Below, piece after piece: positions 36,301 to 47,335 of a stretch of DNA of 64,000 bases; the first letter of the stretch is position 1; each line of letters starts with the position of its first letter. Below the pieces are notes generated by a model. It made no database searches. It saw only the letters and a program-made list of their open reading frames with translations, and was not told where the DNA came from. Both the position numbers and the translations under genes were made by a program. The stretch lies in the NCBI GenBank assembly GCA_029721515.1, contig CM056561.1, positions 2,706,001 to 2,770,000 of the forward strand, written 5' to 3'. Source of the stretch: Synanceia verrucosa (Eukaryota; Chordata; Actinopteri; Perciformes; Synanceiidae).

Positions 36301-38473
36301 ATTTCACTGCACCGTCTCTATTTGACATGTGATACTCAGTGACCACAGGCAGGAAATCAGGAGGAGTCAGTTGTGCTACTGTATACTCACCCGCTGGCAT
36401 ATTTTCCTGAACATTAACCGTCATTCGTGGGTTGAGAAATGTCGGCGCGTTGTCGTTGATGTCCTTTATTTCTATATTAAAAGCCAGCTCCTTGTCTATC
36501 TTTTGGCCCGTCACTTTGTCCAAGATATCAAACTTGATCTGTGGGTGAAGGAAAGGTCAAAGGTTAATATAAAATGCATTAATCACCAGGAGGTTAATCC
36601 GGCGTTCGCTCACTTTGAAGAGATCGTAGGCCTCTCTGTCGACAGGTTTATGGCAGTACACGTAGCCGGTATTTTCATCGATGGAGAAAACTCCAACCGG
36701 TGGCTCATCCACACCCATTCCACCTATACGGTACAGCTGGCTGGAAGAATCCTTTTTGTCATTATACATCTAGAGTGAAGACACAAACCGGTGAGCGCTC
36801 ACTGTTTGCATGACAGGTCATTTTACTCCACATGGTTGCTAATTTAACCGGTTACTCTCACCCTGGATATTTCCTTTGGGAATGGCCCTTTATCCTCCTC
36901 TTGTAATTCAACAGTGGACAGAACCCATCTTCTCTTGGATCGCACCAGAAGCTCCTGTTGAGAAACAAACGATGGTCATGATCTTCGGCTGGAGGCAAAA
37001 CATTTTAGAGGAGGTAAGATTTCCAAACATGAAGCAGTTACCCGCTTAGCGCGCCTGGAGGGGTTTCCAACATGACGAGACTCAGCCAAGGCTGTTAACA
37101 CAACCTGTAACAGGAAAAATAACAGTAACACTTGTTCCTGTTTCCAGAGAACTTCTAATAAATCCAATTGTTGCATTTGGGCAAGAGGTGCAGAAAACAC
37201 ACCCTGTCAAGTTCAGTTACAGAGAAAACATGCTTATAGAAACACTTTCAGATCAGCCTGTTCTAAACTGATCTAACCTGCCTGCACTGAGACAGTGAGG
37301 AAACCAGTGCAAACAATTTCTGTTAACTTGCTTAACTTTGAGCAGAAACACAACATGTACGGAGTAATGAGCACACAGAAATGAACCCCTATTAAGGCAA
37401 TTATGGAAACTATAATGGAAAAACAAAATCAAACAAAACTTCAATCAATGCATCCTTTTACTGACAGCAATTTTTACTTTTATATTTTGTCTGTATCTCA
37501 CTGCCCTCTCATAACTTGACTCCACAGCCTGCAGTCAAAAGCTCATTGCAGTAAGTAAGCATGAAATTTTCCATTCAATAGTGGACAGTAAAGATGTGAG
37601 AGGAATATATGAATTTAAGGTATGAGACGCAACGAAGGTGTCCAGCAGAGGTGTCATAGTTCATGAACATTACGTTTTATTTACTTTTAATTCTGTATTT
37701 CTGCGTTTTGACTGATCTTCTTCTGGATTAAAGTGCTTGAAATCACTGACCACAGAGTCATGTCATCTGAAAACTATTTTGCTTTCATCCATTTGAACTT
37801 CCTGGCAGAAACTTCCTGGCAGCTCAACTGCAAAAAAACAGGACCACACATTCATTATAACCTGGTGTAATCCAACAACATAGGGGTCTGTCACCATGGC
37901 CACAACCTCTATTTCCACAATAGATTGCAGGTATTTAGTTTTGCTGGATGTCTTCCTCCATATTTAACTGCACACCTGATGACTGAGCAGGTGCATGATC
38001 GCTGTGCTCTTATTAAGTGTACAAGTCTCCAAACTCAGCTATCAAAACAATAGAATAGAATAAAATTACTTTATTGATCCCAACCTGGGAAATTACTTTA
38101 CTTTGTAGCAGCAGCAAGAAATGCAATCACAGTACAAATAAAAGGCAATAAAAATAATAGAAAAGTATTACAATTTACAATTAATAAAATGTATAAGCTG
38201 ATAAATAATTATGGCTCGTGATGATAGTCATTGTGCAAATAAACAAGCAGACGCAGTGAAATACAGATGAACAGTCGGTAATGATGTAACAGTTATGACT
38301 AGAAATAGTGCAAATAGCAGTAAGTTGCAGTGAAATTAAGATGGACAGATGGACACATTCATTCAGGTTTCCTGTGCAAACTTAACCAAATAAAAACAGT
38401 TCAGTGCCTCTCTATAACTGGAAGTAATGATGAATTTGAAGCCTACCAGCAGAAGCAGGGACACGGTCTTCAT
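27384..38473 (-). CDS. cdh26: Cadherin-26-like protein (upstream tandem copy)
   Basis: Nineteen exons, 3' to 5': 27384-27602, 28536-28631, 29024-29062, 29502-29558, 30579-30644, 31203-31277, 31358-31482, 31706-31927, 33613-33843, 33932-34077, 34285-34553, 34639-34824, 34908-35036, 35137-35306, 36391-36538, 36614-36769, 36862-36954, 37042-37104, 38447-38473. They total 2517 nt, giving 838 residues. It has a signal peptide (MKTVSLLLLVVLTALAES), two basic cleavage candidates (RRAKR, RSKRR) and a start RWVLSTVEL like the DW start of its neighbour. Five cadherin repeats carry VDRE, DINDNAP, DVNDPP, KMDRES and DINDNTP. A membrane helix lies at about 596-622, followed by a tail of about 216 residues ending in LSNLGDDLMFLNDLGPKFKT, a good likeness of the classical beta-catenin-binding site. 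Exon phases match the downstream paralog through the ectodomain. It has one GC donor (exon 13 in this 3'-to-5' list) and a minisatellite spanning the end of the 33613-33843 exon. Confidence 0.89.
27841..28070 (-). repeat. Retroelement-like repeat in cadherin intron
   Basis: Starts AGAATAGAATAGAATC..TTTTTATTGACGGAAATTC and contains ATTACAGTAATAAAGAAACA. Related stretches occur at 30140-30260, 35477-35720 and 38046-38340. It looks like the reversed 3' part of a fish non-LTR retroelement. Confidence 0.5.
28744..28862 (+). repeat. Dispersed repeat, unknown family (copy E, fragment)
   Basis: ATCCACCAGTATGAGCAAGC.. and CAAAGCACATTATTATTATT match copy D at 60561-60660. It is a short piece inside an intron. 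Confidence 0.55.
29666..30004 (-). mobile_element. tRNA-headed SINE, complete with target-site duplication
   Basis: 339 bp on the minus strand, flanked by a perfect 12-bp direct repeat GGGTGTAAACTA at 29654-29665 and 30005-30016. The head has an RNA polymerase III A box (TGGTGTAGTGG, 29983-29993) and a perfect B box (GGTTCGAATCC, 29939-29949). The body contains CATGTTCTCCCTGTGTCTGC and CCCAGCTG, as in the very common fish element of this type. It sits in a cadherin intron, in the gene's own orientation. The intact boxes and duplication suggest a fairly recent insertion. Confidence 0.9.
30140..30260 (-). repeat. Retroelement-like repeat fragment
   Basis: GTTTTTATTCATCCCTC..AATAAACAACAGCAATGAAA parallels 27841-28070 and 35477-35720. 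Diverged. Confidence 0.4.
32223..33633 (-). repeat. Minisatellite of about 35 units spanning an exon end and its 5' splice site
   Basis: On the plus strand the unit is CCAGATGTGCACTAACCAGA + TGCAGGG + TTTAGTTTAGTTT, about 40 bp, with unit length varying in 5-bp steps by the number of TTTAG subunits. I count 35 copies of the ACCAGATGCAGG core. The rightmost copy overlaps the last 19 coding bases of the cadherin exon 33613-33843 and its donor. In gene sense nearly every unit reads CATCTG|GTTAGTGC. It fills about 1.4 kb of the 1685-bp intron. Confidence 0.95.
33607..33618 (-). promoter_or_regulatory. 5' splice site of the cadherin exon at the minisatellite edge
   Basis: GCATCTG|GTTAGT is used to end exon 33613-33843 after GCA TCT G. 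This gives the same phase (1) and the same alignment position as the paralog's CAA G|GTGAGC. T at +3 makes it a weaker donor than the consensus. Reading on gives GGT TAG, an immediate in-frame stop. Confidence 0.8.
34902..34913 (-). promoter_or_regulatory. GC-type 5' splice site
   Basis: The exon 34908-35036 ends ACA AAG|GCACTC. The exon is 129 nt, identical in length and phase to the paralog exon 19849-19977, which ends in a normal CAG|GTGAGA. No usable GT lies nearby. GC-AG introns are a known minor class. Confidence 0.7.
35477..35720 (-). repeat. Retroelement-like repeat in cadherin intron
   Basis: Begins CAAGACTCAAGATTCAAGAG and contains ATTACAGTAATATAGAAACA plus a long TAATAATA-rich part. 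Same family as 27841 and 38046. Confidence 0.5.
38046..38340 (-). repeat. Retroelement-like repeat near cadherin exon 1
   Basis: AGAATAGAATAAAATTACTT then TATTGATCCCAACCTGGGAA is the common fish retroelement end; A-rich sequence follows. It lies in the first intron of the upstream cadherin gene, close to exon 1. Confidence 0.55.
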
Positions 38474-40329
38474 CTTGGTCCGCTCCACCTGATATCCTCT
38501 GTGGGAGTTCTCCAAAAGAGTCAAAGTCAGCCTGAATAAGAGCGAACAGAAGCCAGCCCACAATGCCTGCAGGCAGCAGGTTGGCTAACTTTTCGGATTA
38601 CAAAGGGCTGTTTGCATGCAGTTATGTCATCTGTGTTTGAACATCTAACTCATGTGTAGGACCAAATCTACATAATTATACTTCTACATCTCAGTCTGTT
38701 TTAGTTGACTTTATTGTGCGGACGGAGTCAAGGCTCGGCTCAGGTGAACTGCCCCCCCCAAGCTCACCTTACCATGTCTTATTTATGCCTGACAGTTGAC
38801 AGACATCACCTGGCAATTTCATAAGTCCTGTGAGTTCAACATGAAATGACTGAATTTACATTTTAAACCCACTGGTGCACCATTCTTTACATTTAGTTTT
38901 TTTTTACCGTAAACCCAAAGAATCTAGATACATGTCTGTGTTTTTCTTTTAAATGATTTCAGTTGCTTTACTGCCAGAGATCAAGGCACAAAATTATATG
39001 TCACAGTAGACGTGATGGTTTATTAAAGAAACCAACATCTGCAGAGTTTGGCGCACACTCACTATGATTTAATCATTTATTACACCACCGTCACATAACC
39101 GTGAATCACTTGTTTAGAATAACTTACTACTTACCTCAAATTATTATTATTATTTTTTTACTTTCTCTATTTAGCTGTTATTTTGTCCCTGTGCTGCAAA
39201 GAACAAAATGAAAAAATAACAAATTATCCTTCTGGGAATCCATAAAAGTTAATCTTATCATAAAGAGAATCTTAAAAAAATAATAATAATAAATGTTGTT
39301 TATTGATGAATTAGTACAAAAGACAGAATGAAAATAAAATACTAAGATTATTTTTCTGACGCAAACACTGTACATTATTTTTTTCTTTATTAATCATGCA
39401 ATATTTATGTTTTCAGCCGTATAGAAAGCATCATGTTTAAATCATGAGCAGTCAGAGGAAACTCATAAATAAATGTGGGAAAACTGATTCACAATCTACA
39501 CAATCTCTTTCTCAAATGTTGTATCTGGCAGATATTAAAAATCTGTATCTGCCCTGTGGTATGTTTATCAGTTTTTTTTATGGAAGATTATTATGGAGGA
39601 AATGTAAAAGAAAAAAGGTGTATGTGTGTGTATGCATTGCATTATTTGTTTTATTACAGTATAAAAATGTGTTTTAGCCTTTGTTTATTTTATTTATTTC
39701 AGAATTATGTTTTGGCAACACATGTCAAATACGAAACCAGTAAAAATAAATGAGTTGAAAACTTTATGTTGACCACTGTTTTTTTTCTTCACGCTACGTT
39801 GCTAGGCAACAAAGTGGTTTGCTGATGTCCAGTCAGTGTGTTGTTGTTGTTGTCGTTACTCACCTGTCTGAGCATAAGCTTGTCCAGGTGCTTATTCATT
39901 CTCAAAGGAGAACACGACCAGTCCACTGGTCCTCTCTGGTCCCAGTACGACCAGTCCACTCCGGTCCCACCTCCCCGGTCCCAGTGCCATCAGTCCACTA
40001 GTCCTCTCTGGTCCCACCAGTCCCCTCAACCTTTGCGATCCCACAGCACTCATCAAATTCAACCCATTTTGAACTTAATAAGGAAGCTCCTCAGTGGATG
40101 CCATGAGCCTGTTAGCACATAGCATGCTAGCGTATTAGCTTAAACTAGCTTCCTTATGTCTTCTATCAGCATCCTGACATCACTGCGCTTAGCGTTACTC
40201 GCTTGCTGGAAGTCACTAATTAAGCTCCATACCATTACAATATTTTTCCACAAACTTTGCCGATAAAGTTAATTAGAATTAGGGTGGTCAAAATTAATCG
40301 GTGTTAACGCGCTAATTTAAACAGTGACA

Positions 40330-41070
40330 GTGGCAGAAGTTCAGTCTTATTAAATCTCAGTGCTGTATTTGATATGATCGAGCAGAAAATATCACTAGAT
40401 CGACTGGAAAACTCGTGGGACTTTCAAGTACAGTTTTAAACTGGTTTGAGTCCTACTTAAAGGACAGGGAATACTTTGTGTTGATTGGTAATCACACATC
40501 TGAGAGGACAAATATTACATGTGGAGTTCCTCAAAGCTCAACCCTGGGGCCCCTTCTGTTTAACATCTACATGCTTCCACTGGCTCAGATTATGGAAAGC
40601 AGCAAAACAAGTTATCATGATTATGCTGACAGCTTTTACATAATATGGTCCACTACAAGCACTGAGTAAGTGAATCAACGACCAGATGTGCCAGAATTTT
40701 CTACAATTAAAAAAGACAAAAGAGATAATTGACATAACTGAGATAATTGTTTTTGGAGCCAAGGAGGAGCGACTAAGAGTCAGCGCTCAGCTACAATCGG
40801 CAATGTTAAAAATCACAAACCAAGCCAGAAATCTTACAATTACAAAGTCAGCCTACTATCCCCTTAAGAATATATCAAGGATTAAAGGACTTAAATCTCA
40901 GCAGGACTTGGAAAAACTTGTCCACTCATTTGTCTTTAGTAGACTCAACTACTGTAACGGTGTCTTTATTGGTGTCTCTAAAAAATCATTCAGATTCAAA
41001 ACGCTGCTGCTCGAGTCCGCACCAAGACCAAGAGTGGATCACATCAGTCCAGTTCTGAGGTCTTAGGGTT
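40330..41070 (+). pseudogene. LINE reverse transcriptase fragment (L2/Rex1-like), decayed
   Basis: Conceptual translation in shifting frames gives LSAVFD, then VLNWFESYLKDRE, NITCGVPQSSTLGPLLFNIY and YHDYADS (where active enzymes have YADD), then FGAKEERL, ARNL and KLVHSFVFSRLNYCNGV. These are the palm and thumb landmarks of non-LTR reverse transcriptases of the L2/Rex1 kind. Several frameshifts and the altered YADD show it is dead. No endonuclease part is visible, so it is 5' truncated. Confidence 0.85.
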
Positions 41071-41992
41071 ATGTCCAAGCTTCTCCTGGAATTCAGCAAA
41101 CAAATAATCCACTACAGAGCGTTGTTTAAGTATTAATTTGTAAGGTGAAATGGAGGAAAATGAAATGAGAAAGAGACGTTCTCAATCAATCAACACATCT
41201 CTTCACAGCAGACTCACTTACTGTAACACAAATCATCAGCACATGTCAATTTTAAACTCACACTTGGCAGCTCACTCTATACTTACGCTCACATACTTAC
41301 GTTCTTATAGTTTTTGTAGATTTTCTTGTATATCGTTCTATAATGTTGTATTGATTATATGGTTGGTTTTGCACTATACTGCATTTTTTCTACTCTTCTG
41401 CGGTGCATATTCTTTTTAAATCTTCTAGATCTCCTGACCCGACCTGGCCCACCTTGCCAACATTGTGGGAGGAGCCAACCTGGCACAGTTAACACACAAT
41501 ACAGGTTCCAAATTATACCCTAATCAAGGCTAAGGACCAACGATGGTTGCCAAGTAAAAGATGTCTTCAGGGTGGCAGCCTGAGTAGATATGGTTTGCAT
41601 ATGTCAGGAAGTAGGTGAAATCACATCTCTACCTCAAAGAATGACATCACAATCAAGCCATGCACACCTGCTTTCCATCAGGTCCCTTTATAACTAATGG
41701 CAGGCTCGGAATCTGACCAGCTCTGAAAAAGAAACAAGCAAATGACAAACTACATCTGAAAAAGCTCCAAAATACAGCTAGGATATATCCAAACAGCAAG
41801 CTGCTATGCCTTATGGTTTAGCTGGGAGAATGAGTCGATTTGAGAAATTCAACTTTGGCTTTCTGGCAAAGCCGGCATCCAATTGACATTGCCTAAGGGC
41901 ACTTGACCCCCATTATATTGCTGAAATCATCAGGAAAAAACACCCTGAACTTAAACAATAACTGTGGCGAAACTGTAGAAGATATCAACAAG

Positions 41993-42053
41993 CCGTCTTC
42001 AGTTTTGAAGACGTTAAGATACTTTTACATTGAAGTGTAAAAGTATCTTAACG
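41993..42053. repeat. Two overlapping perfect hairpins
   Basis: Hairpin 1: CGTCTTCA (41994-42001), loop GTTT, TGAAGACG (42006-42013). Hairpin 2: an 18-bp perfect stem CGTTAAGATACTTTTACA (42012-42029), a 6-nt loop, and the complement at 42036-42053. They share the CG at 42012-42013. Confidence 0.9.
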
Positions 42054-44339
42054 GTGTGAGGCCACAAAATCATGCCAGTTGGGATTTTTTTCCCTCGGTA
42101 TCTCCCCATTCATTACAATGGGGAAAATTTCTGTGCTTTTTGGTGTTGCCATGGAAACAGTAATAGTACTCATTGTGAGATTGAGACATAAACCATGCCT
42201 GGGTGCACCTTGCTTTTTGGGCTGCATTGTTGTTGTTGCCATTGTCACGCTATACACTGGCACCTGGGCTAGTTAGTCTTGCAGGCAAATGTTTATTACA
42301 GTAATTGCACAGAGACGGAAAAAAGAAAGCATGCTTGCTATGTGCTATAAGTTCCAGGTAAATTCCATTTGTGTGTTATATCATCAAGTCTTTTGCACAA
42401 TCTAAAGCTGACTTTGTTACTCAACGCACACAAGCTTTGTCCATTCTCATGACAACGATGATTATTTTGACTGAAAGCAGAATTATCTGAGGAGGTTGTT
42501 TGAGGTTTCCTATGGATCCCATCCTTCTGTAAGAACCACTTACGTATATCCTGGAGCATGTTGCAGCATTATTTTCCAGGTACTCACGCTTGTCAAAGCT
42601 TGTTAAGTTTATTTGCATTGTAAGGGACTGTGGGTGGGTTGTCCTTGAATTTTGCCTAGGATGACCTCAAAGAGAAGGAGTTAACGCCTATGAATGAAGG
42701 GGATCACAACGCTGCAGAACTGGAATATAGGGATTAACTATAGCTGCTTGGCTTTAGAAACTCATTGGACTCATTTCTTATTGACACAAGGGTTGACTTG
42801 TGCCTTTTGAAAGCCTTCAGTCTTGCTTATAGTTTGTTTTTTTTTTCAGGTCAGGAATGACAGTTTATTTGGACTTGAGGTGAGAGCGATTTCCTCTGGT
42901 TTTATTTTAGTGGTTGATCGTAGTTAGAGGAGGAAGGAGCCCAGAGGATGACTGACACAAACATTAGAAGATTAGCAACCTGGGCTAAATATCCAGTTTG
43001 TCCTTCCTGAGGACAACATGAAGGACAAAAAACACAAAATCTGTTGAAGCGCGGAAATTTTAACCTTCAAAAAAGAGCCACAAAAATTGTAAAGAAACTC
43101 ACTCTTTATCAAAAGCACTAAGATTTTACTTATATACTGACTTTAAAACAATGAAATCATGTACAAAGCAAAACATATATGATCACCTAATAGTACCTGA
43201 AAGTTGTTTCAAATAAGCGTGATCTGAGAGAAATCTGTATGTTCAAAAAAAAAACAATAAATGAGAAGTGAAAAAGAAAATCACTTTGTCACAGTCAAAC
43301 GAGTGGATTTATGAAAGAGCTGTAGTGAGGAAATGAATACATGTCGAATATTTAACAAGTTTAAATTATTCTTTCATAGAAATTACTGAGATGCAAAAGT
43401 CATTAGTATATTTATAGTAAACATGAAGTTTATAATTATGTATTTTATATAAAGGAATGAAATAGAGGGGTGGGACTAGATAAATATCCATTTCTTTGGA
43501 CATAACATTTAATGTTGTTACTGAGAGGTTAGAAGTAAAAATATTAACCTAAATGTTAAAGCTTGGTTAAAATAAAACATCAGTGATGTACTTGTCGGAA
43601 GGATTTCAGTGTGACGAAGTGAAAGACTGAGGCAGCGTATGGCGTCTATATGTCTGTCTGCTACATTTAATGTTGATAAATTATAAGTCATAATTATGCC
43701 TCAGGAGCAGGAGCAATTTACGACCGTTCATTTCAGAGAAGCATGCCAGCGGATAATTTGCAGGACTTTCTTCATACGTTTTGGCCTGCAAAAGATGCTA
43801 TCGAAGAATTGATGATGAAAAAACAAATGACGAAAGCAACTCACAGGAGTGCAGCTCAGGTCAAGAGCACTACAAGCCTCCACGATATGGGCTACGAACA
43901 CAAGACTGTGCTGGTGTCTGAGGAAATGCAGCTGGAGATGAGTGCGAGTGAAGGAAGGCAAACTTGTAAAACCAGAGCAGAAACAACAGCATGTGACACT
44001 TTTTAATATCAGTGTGATATATTGCTCTTCTTTCCTGTGGGAAAAAAACTTTGATATGCATTTAATTCCCGTATGAACATTAAAACAGGTCTCTTGGTCC
44101 TGACAAAATCGTGATCTTCCCTCTGAACATCCACATATGAACAGGAGGAATGATTATAGCACCAAACTAGCATTAACCTCCTCCTCGTTGTGTCAAGCTG
44201 TACCTGATTTACCTCCACACCTGTGCAAAGTGTCATTGCTTTATCATTTTATCCTGTTGGACATTTGTGTAAAGTCACCAATGACCTCCTGCTCGCTCTA
44301 AATACCCCTTCACTGTTTACATCATCAACATAACTGGTT

Positions 44340-44640
44340 CAACTCTCTCCTGGTTCACATCTGATCAGATTTCTGAACTGAACAGATTTCAATATCTCCA
44401 TAAATAACTATATATCCTGCACCATCCCAGTAACACATGGTGTCCCTCAAGGCTCCGTGTTTGGTCCCCTCTTTTTCATCCTCTACATGCTACCCCTCTG
44501 AAATGTACCTCTTTCAGCTAGCATTTAACCTCCAATAACTTTTTACCTGTTACTTCTGTCTTATGTGTTTTTCTTTGTAAAGCGTCTTTGAGTTTTTATT
44601 AAAGCGCTATATAAATCTGATGAATTATTATTAAAATTGA
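44340..44640 (+). pseudogene. LINE remnant: reverse transcriptase motif joined to a 3' tail
   Basis: One frame gives VTHGVPQGSVFGPLFFILYM, the family-diagnostic GVPQGS..GPLLF motif. About 80 bp later the sequence turns into GTAAAGCGTCTTTGAG.. AAAGCGCTATATAAATCTGA, a typical 3' end of fish L2/Rex1-like LINEs. The middle is deleted. Confidence 0.8.
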
Positions 44641-44660
44641 GTTCTTGAATTACAGCCCAC

Positions 44661-44880
44661 AACATCAAGTAAGGTCAAGTGGATGTATGTGCCAAGTGAG
44701 GAAATTCCTGAGATATTATGAGGATGAAACAGGCATGATATCACGGTGACCTTTGACCTTCAAAATCCCATCGTTCTCCTTTGAATCCAGATGCACGTTT
44801 GTGCAAAATTTTAAGAAATTTCTGTCCAGGTGTTTCTGAATATTTCATTCACAAGAATGAGACACTGTCATGAAAGGCAT
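44661..44880 (+). repeat. Fish dispersed repeat (GTGACCTTTGACCTT type)
   Basis: CACGGTGACCTTTGACCTTC, then ATGCACGTTTGTGCAAAATT and AAGAAATTTCTGTCCAGGTG, then ATTCACAAGAATGAGAC. I recognise this order from a common dispersed fish repeat; only one copy is seen here. Confidence 0.45.
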
Positions 44881-45439
44881 GAAACCGATATCCTTTCTTA
44901 TTATCTCCCATGTTAAGAGCTCCATCTAGTTTCTTACACTTATTACTGATTACTCAGAAAGACATTCAGAAAAAGCAGCATAAGAGACTTAAACTCAAAC
45001 CCGACAGCCAGTGTGCGAAAGACACGGAGGGCAAACGTTCAGTAAATTCAGTCCGTTTTAAACTTTATTTTTATTTTGTTCAAAGAAAGATGTTCAAGTG
45101 GGGAAGAGACACTGTCCACATCATGATTAACAAAAAATCTGTTGTACTGTGATGTTTATATCCAACTGCCAGTTTGAGCCTCATGTGGAGGAACAGAGTA
45201 ATGAAGTACAGGAATGCAACACTGGAGTTACATCACTGAAAACATATGTAATGAATTCACCAACAAGAACAAAACGACATGCATTTCCAAACACAGTCCA
45301 CTCATGAAACTGTAAATAGATTGCACATGCACACGGCAACCGATTCATGATTGTTGAAGAAAATCGACTAAAAGCTGTGAAACATGAGTATGCTTTTGTT
45401 AACCTTCTGTCTGAAAAGATTTGTTTACATCTCAACAGG

Positions 45440-45654
45440 ACTGTGCTCCTTGTTTACTTCCTGTCAGCTGATGTCACAGCTAACAGGAAATAAACCGGAG
45501 ACACATGGAGAGTGTTAAAAACTTAGTGGACAGAAATCCTTATGGCTTATTTCTGAATACATTTAGATGCTTTCACTGTATTTATACAGCACTAAAAACC
45601 TAATTTTTAATAAAAAAGACATGAATATCTCACATTTTACAGTATGGGGCCTTT
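45440..45654 (+). mobile_element. MITE with GGTCCCATATT ends, 5'-truncated copy
   Basis: GTTTACTTCCTGTCAGCTGATGTCA and AACAGGAAATAAAC match 14228-14278, and the end CAGTATGGGGCCTTT matches AATATGGGACCTTT. The left half is absent. A fold-back element follows directly. Confidence 0.75.
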
Positions 45655-45869
45655 GCAGGGTTCCTACACATCCTGGAAAACATGGAAAATGAGGAAAAAG
45701 ATCAAATATACTGAAAACAGTTAAGTTATCCTGGAAAATTATTTATCCTCCCCTTGCCTTGTGAGCAAATACAAACTGATCAAAATTGACTTTTAACGTG
45801 TTTGCATAAATAATTTTCCAGGATAACTTAACCGTTTCCCAGGTTTTCCAGGACAGGTGGAAACCCTGC
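45655..45869. mobile_element. Fold-back (palindromic) element
   Basis: The outer ends GCAGGGTTCCTACACATCCT and, reversed, GCAGGGTTTCCACCTGTCCT are imperfect inverted repeats. Inside, a perfect 26-bp arm at 45720-45745 (starts GTTAAGTTATCCTGGAAAAT) pairs with 45807-45832. The total is about 215 bp with no coding frame. It abuts the end of the truncated MITE, so it probably inserted into it. Confidence 0.8.
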
Positions 45870-46609
45870 TATAACTTTCAGCTGTGAAGTACAGCCAGAG
45901 GAGTTTTTATTTATTTTTATTGTTTTATTTTTCCCCTTTAAAACACATCAACTTGCCTCTGACTACAGAAAAGTGTTGTTTTTTTACTGCCTGTTGTGAA
46001 GTCAGAGTTACTATTGTGAGGTCTGTTAACTCCTATGAGAGAGATGCTATCTGCCCTCAGCTAAATGCCAACAAAGACGAGGAAATCCGAGGTCGGTAAA
46101 GCTACAGAGCTTTAACCACCTTTCACTTTTCACTTCAGTTTTCCTGGTACTTGTCTTTCCTATATTTGCTCTGTAAATAGAACTAATCTCCCCCAGAAAC
46201 TAAATCAAAGATGCTCTGAGACTTCCTGTTTATAAGATGATGGATGGACAGGAGGGAGGTTTCCTGTCAGTGAGAGGAACTAAACTCTGTTCAAAAACTG
46301 AAGTTCACATTATATCTTGCCCAGAACATGTCAGTGCGTGATGATGTGTTTTATTTGCATATTTTATACAAATGTTAACACCTTTTGTTACACCATAACA
46401 CTAAAAGTGTCAACAGCTAATGGGTGTGTGAAGGTGAGATATCCAACCGTTTGTGTTTGTAAACAGGCTGTGTTCAAATTTGGCTGCAAGAGAGATTATT
46501 CATATTTTATGACAACTGTGCCCAAGTTATGGAGCTGTGGTTCAGGGTTTGATATGAAAAGTGTCTGAATAAAGGCCTGCTGTCCTGTGGTGGGAGATGC
46601 AACAAAACA

Positions 46610-46805
46610 GTTGATTCATAATTCTGCTGAATCTCAGTCTAGGGGTCGCCACAGCAGATCATTGAACCACATATTGATTAATTTGGCATCGGTTTTACTC
46701 AGGATGCCCTTTGTGACGCAACCGCCGAGGGGAAACCAGAGGAAACCCGTGCAAATACAGGGAGAACCTTCCTGCTGTGAGGCGACGGCACTAACGGCAA
46801 CAAAT
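46610..46805 (-). repeat. Truncated SINE-like fragment
   Basis: GGTCGCCACAGCAGATCATT, GGATGCCCTTTGTGACGCAA, then AGGGAGAACCTTCCTGCTGTGAGGCGAC. The last part repeats the head of the SINE at 29666-30004 (TTCTTGCTGTGAGGCGACAG). It is a composite of two fish repeats. Confidence 0.5.
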
Positions 46806-47335
46806 CTCAGTAAAAAATTATAATCTCCTTGATATTCTTATTCAGATAATTAACGGCAAATAAGCTGGAAACTATTAAAATGCTCTAGCATCTTGTCAAA
46901 CAAATAACAAGCTAATTTGCCTTGATTTAAGACATTTCATCCCACTTAGATTTTAGTGTTTGCAGTGTACAACCTGATAGGAAGATGCCAGATAATGAAT
47001 GAATGCTAGGAAAAAAAAAAAAACAACCTGTTCTCATCCATTAAAATCGTCGCTTGGGCCTCGTCGGTACGTGACGACCTGAACGGCTGAAACTGTTTTC
47101 TGATGGAGAGTCCTGAACACAGCACAATAGGAAGACATTAACATCCATGCAGATGGATGGATGGATTTTTAGGAAAGTCTTGCATATCATACCTTTAACA
47201 CCGACTAGGAAAAATAGATTTTCAGTTTCAAGGGAAACATTTAAACAGCCAGGTCAACCATGCTGGGGTTTCCCCCTGAACAAAATGTGGTGATTATAGA
47301 GAGTCTTCTCACCCAAGCAGAGCAAAATTCAGTCT

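Larger units (their letters stand above)
38474..47335. other. Gene-free interval upstream of the cadherin cluster
   Basis: No intact gene seen. It holds the presumed promoter of the upstream cadherin (no clear motif), two decayed LINE pieces, a hairpin at 42012, a fold-back element at 45655 and several fish repeats. The 3' UTR of the dysbindin-domain gene must lie at its right edge, but I found no convincing sense-strand poly(A) signal within about 300 bp. Confidence 0.55.

Noticed and set aside
43743..44006. 87-residue open frame starting MPADNLQDFLHT
   Set aside because: Slightly higher GC than its surroundings, but no recognisable domain, no splice partners and no repeat copy. Not enough to call a gene.
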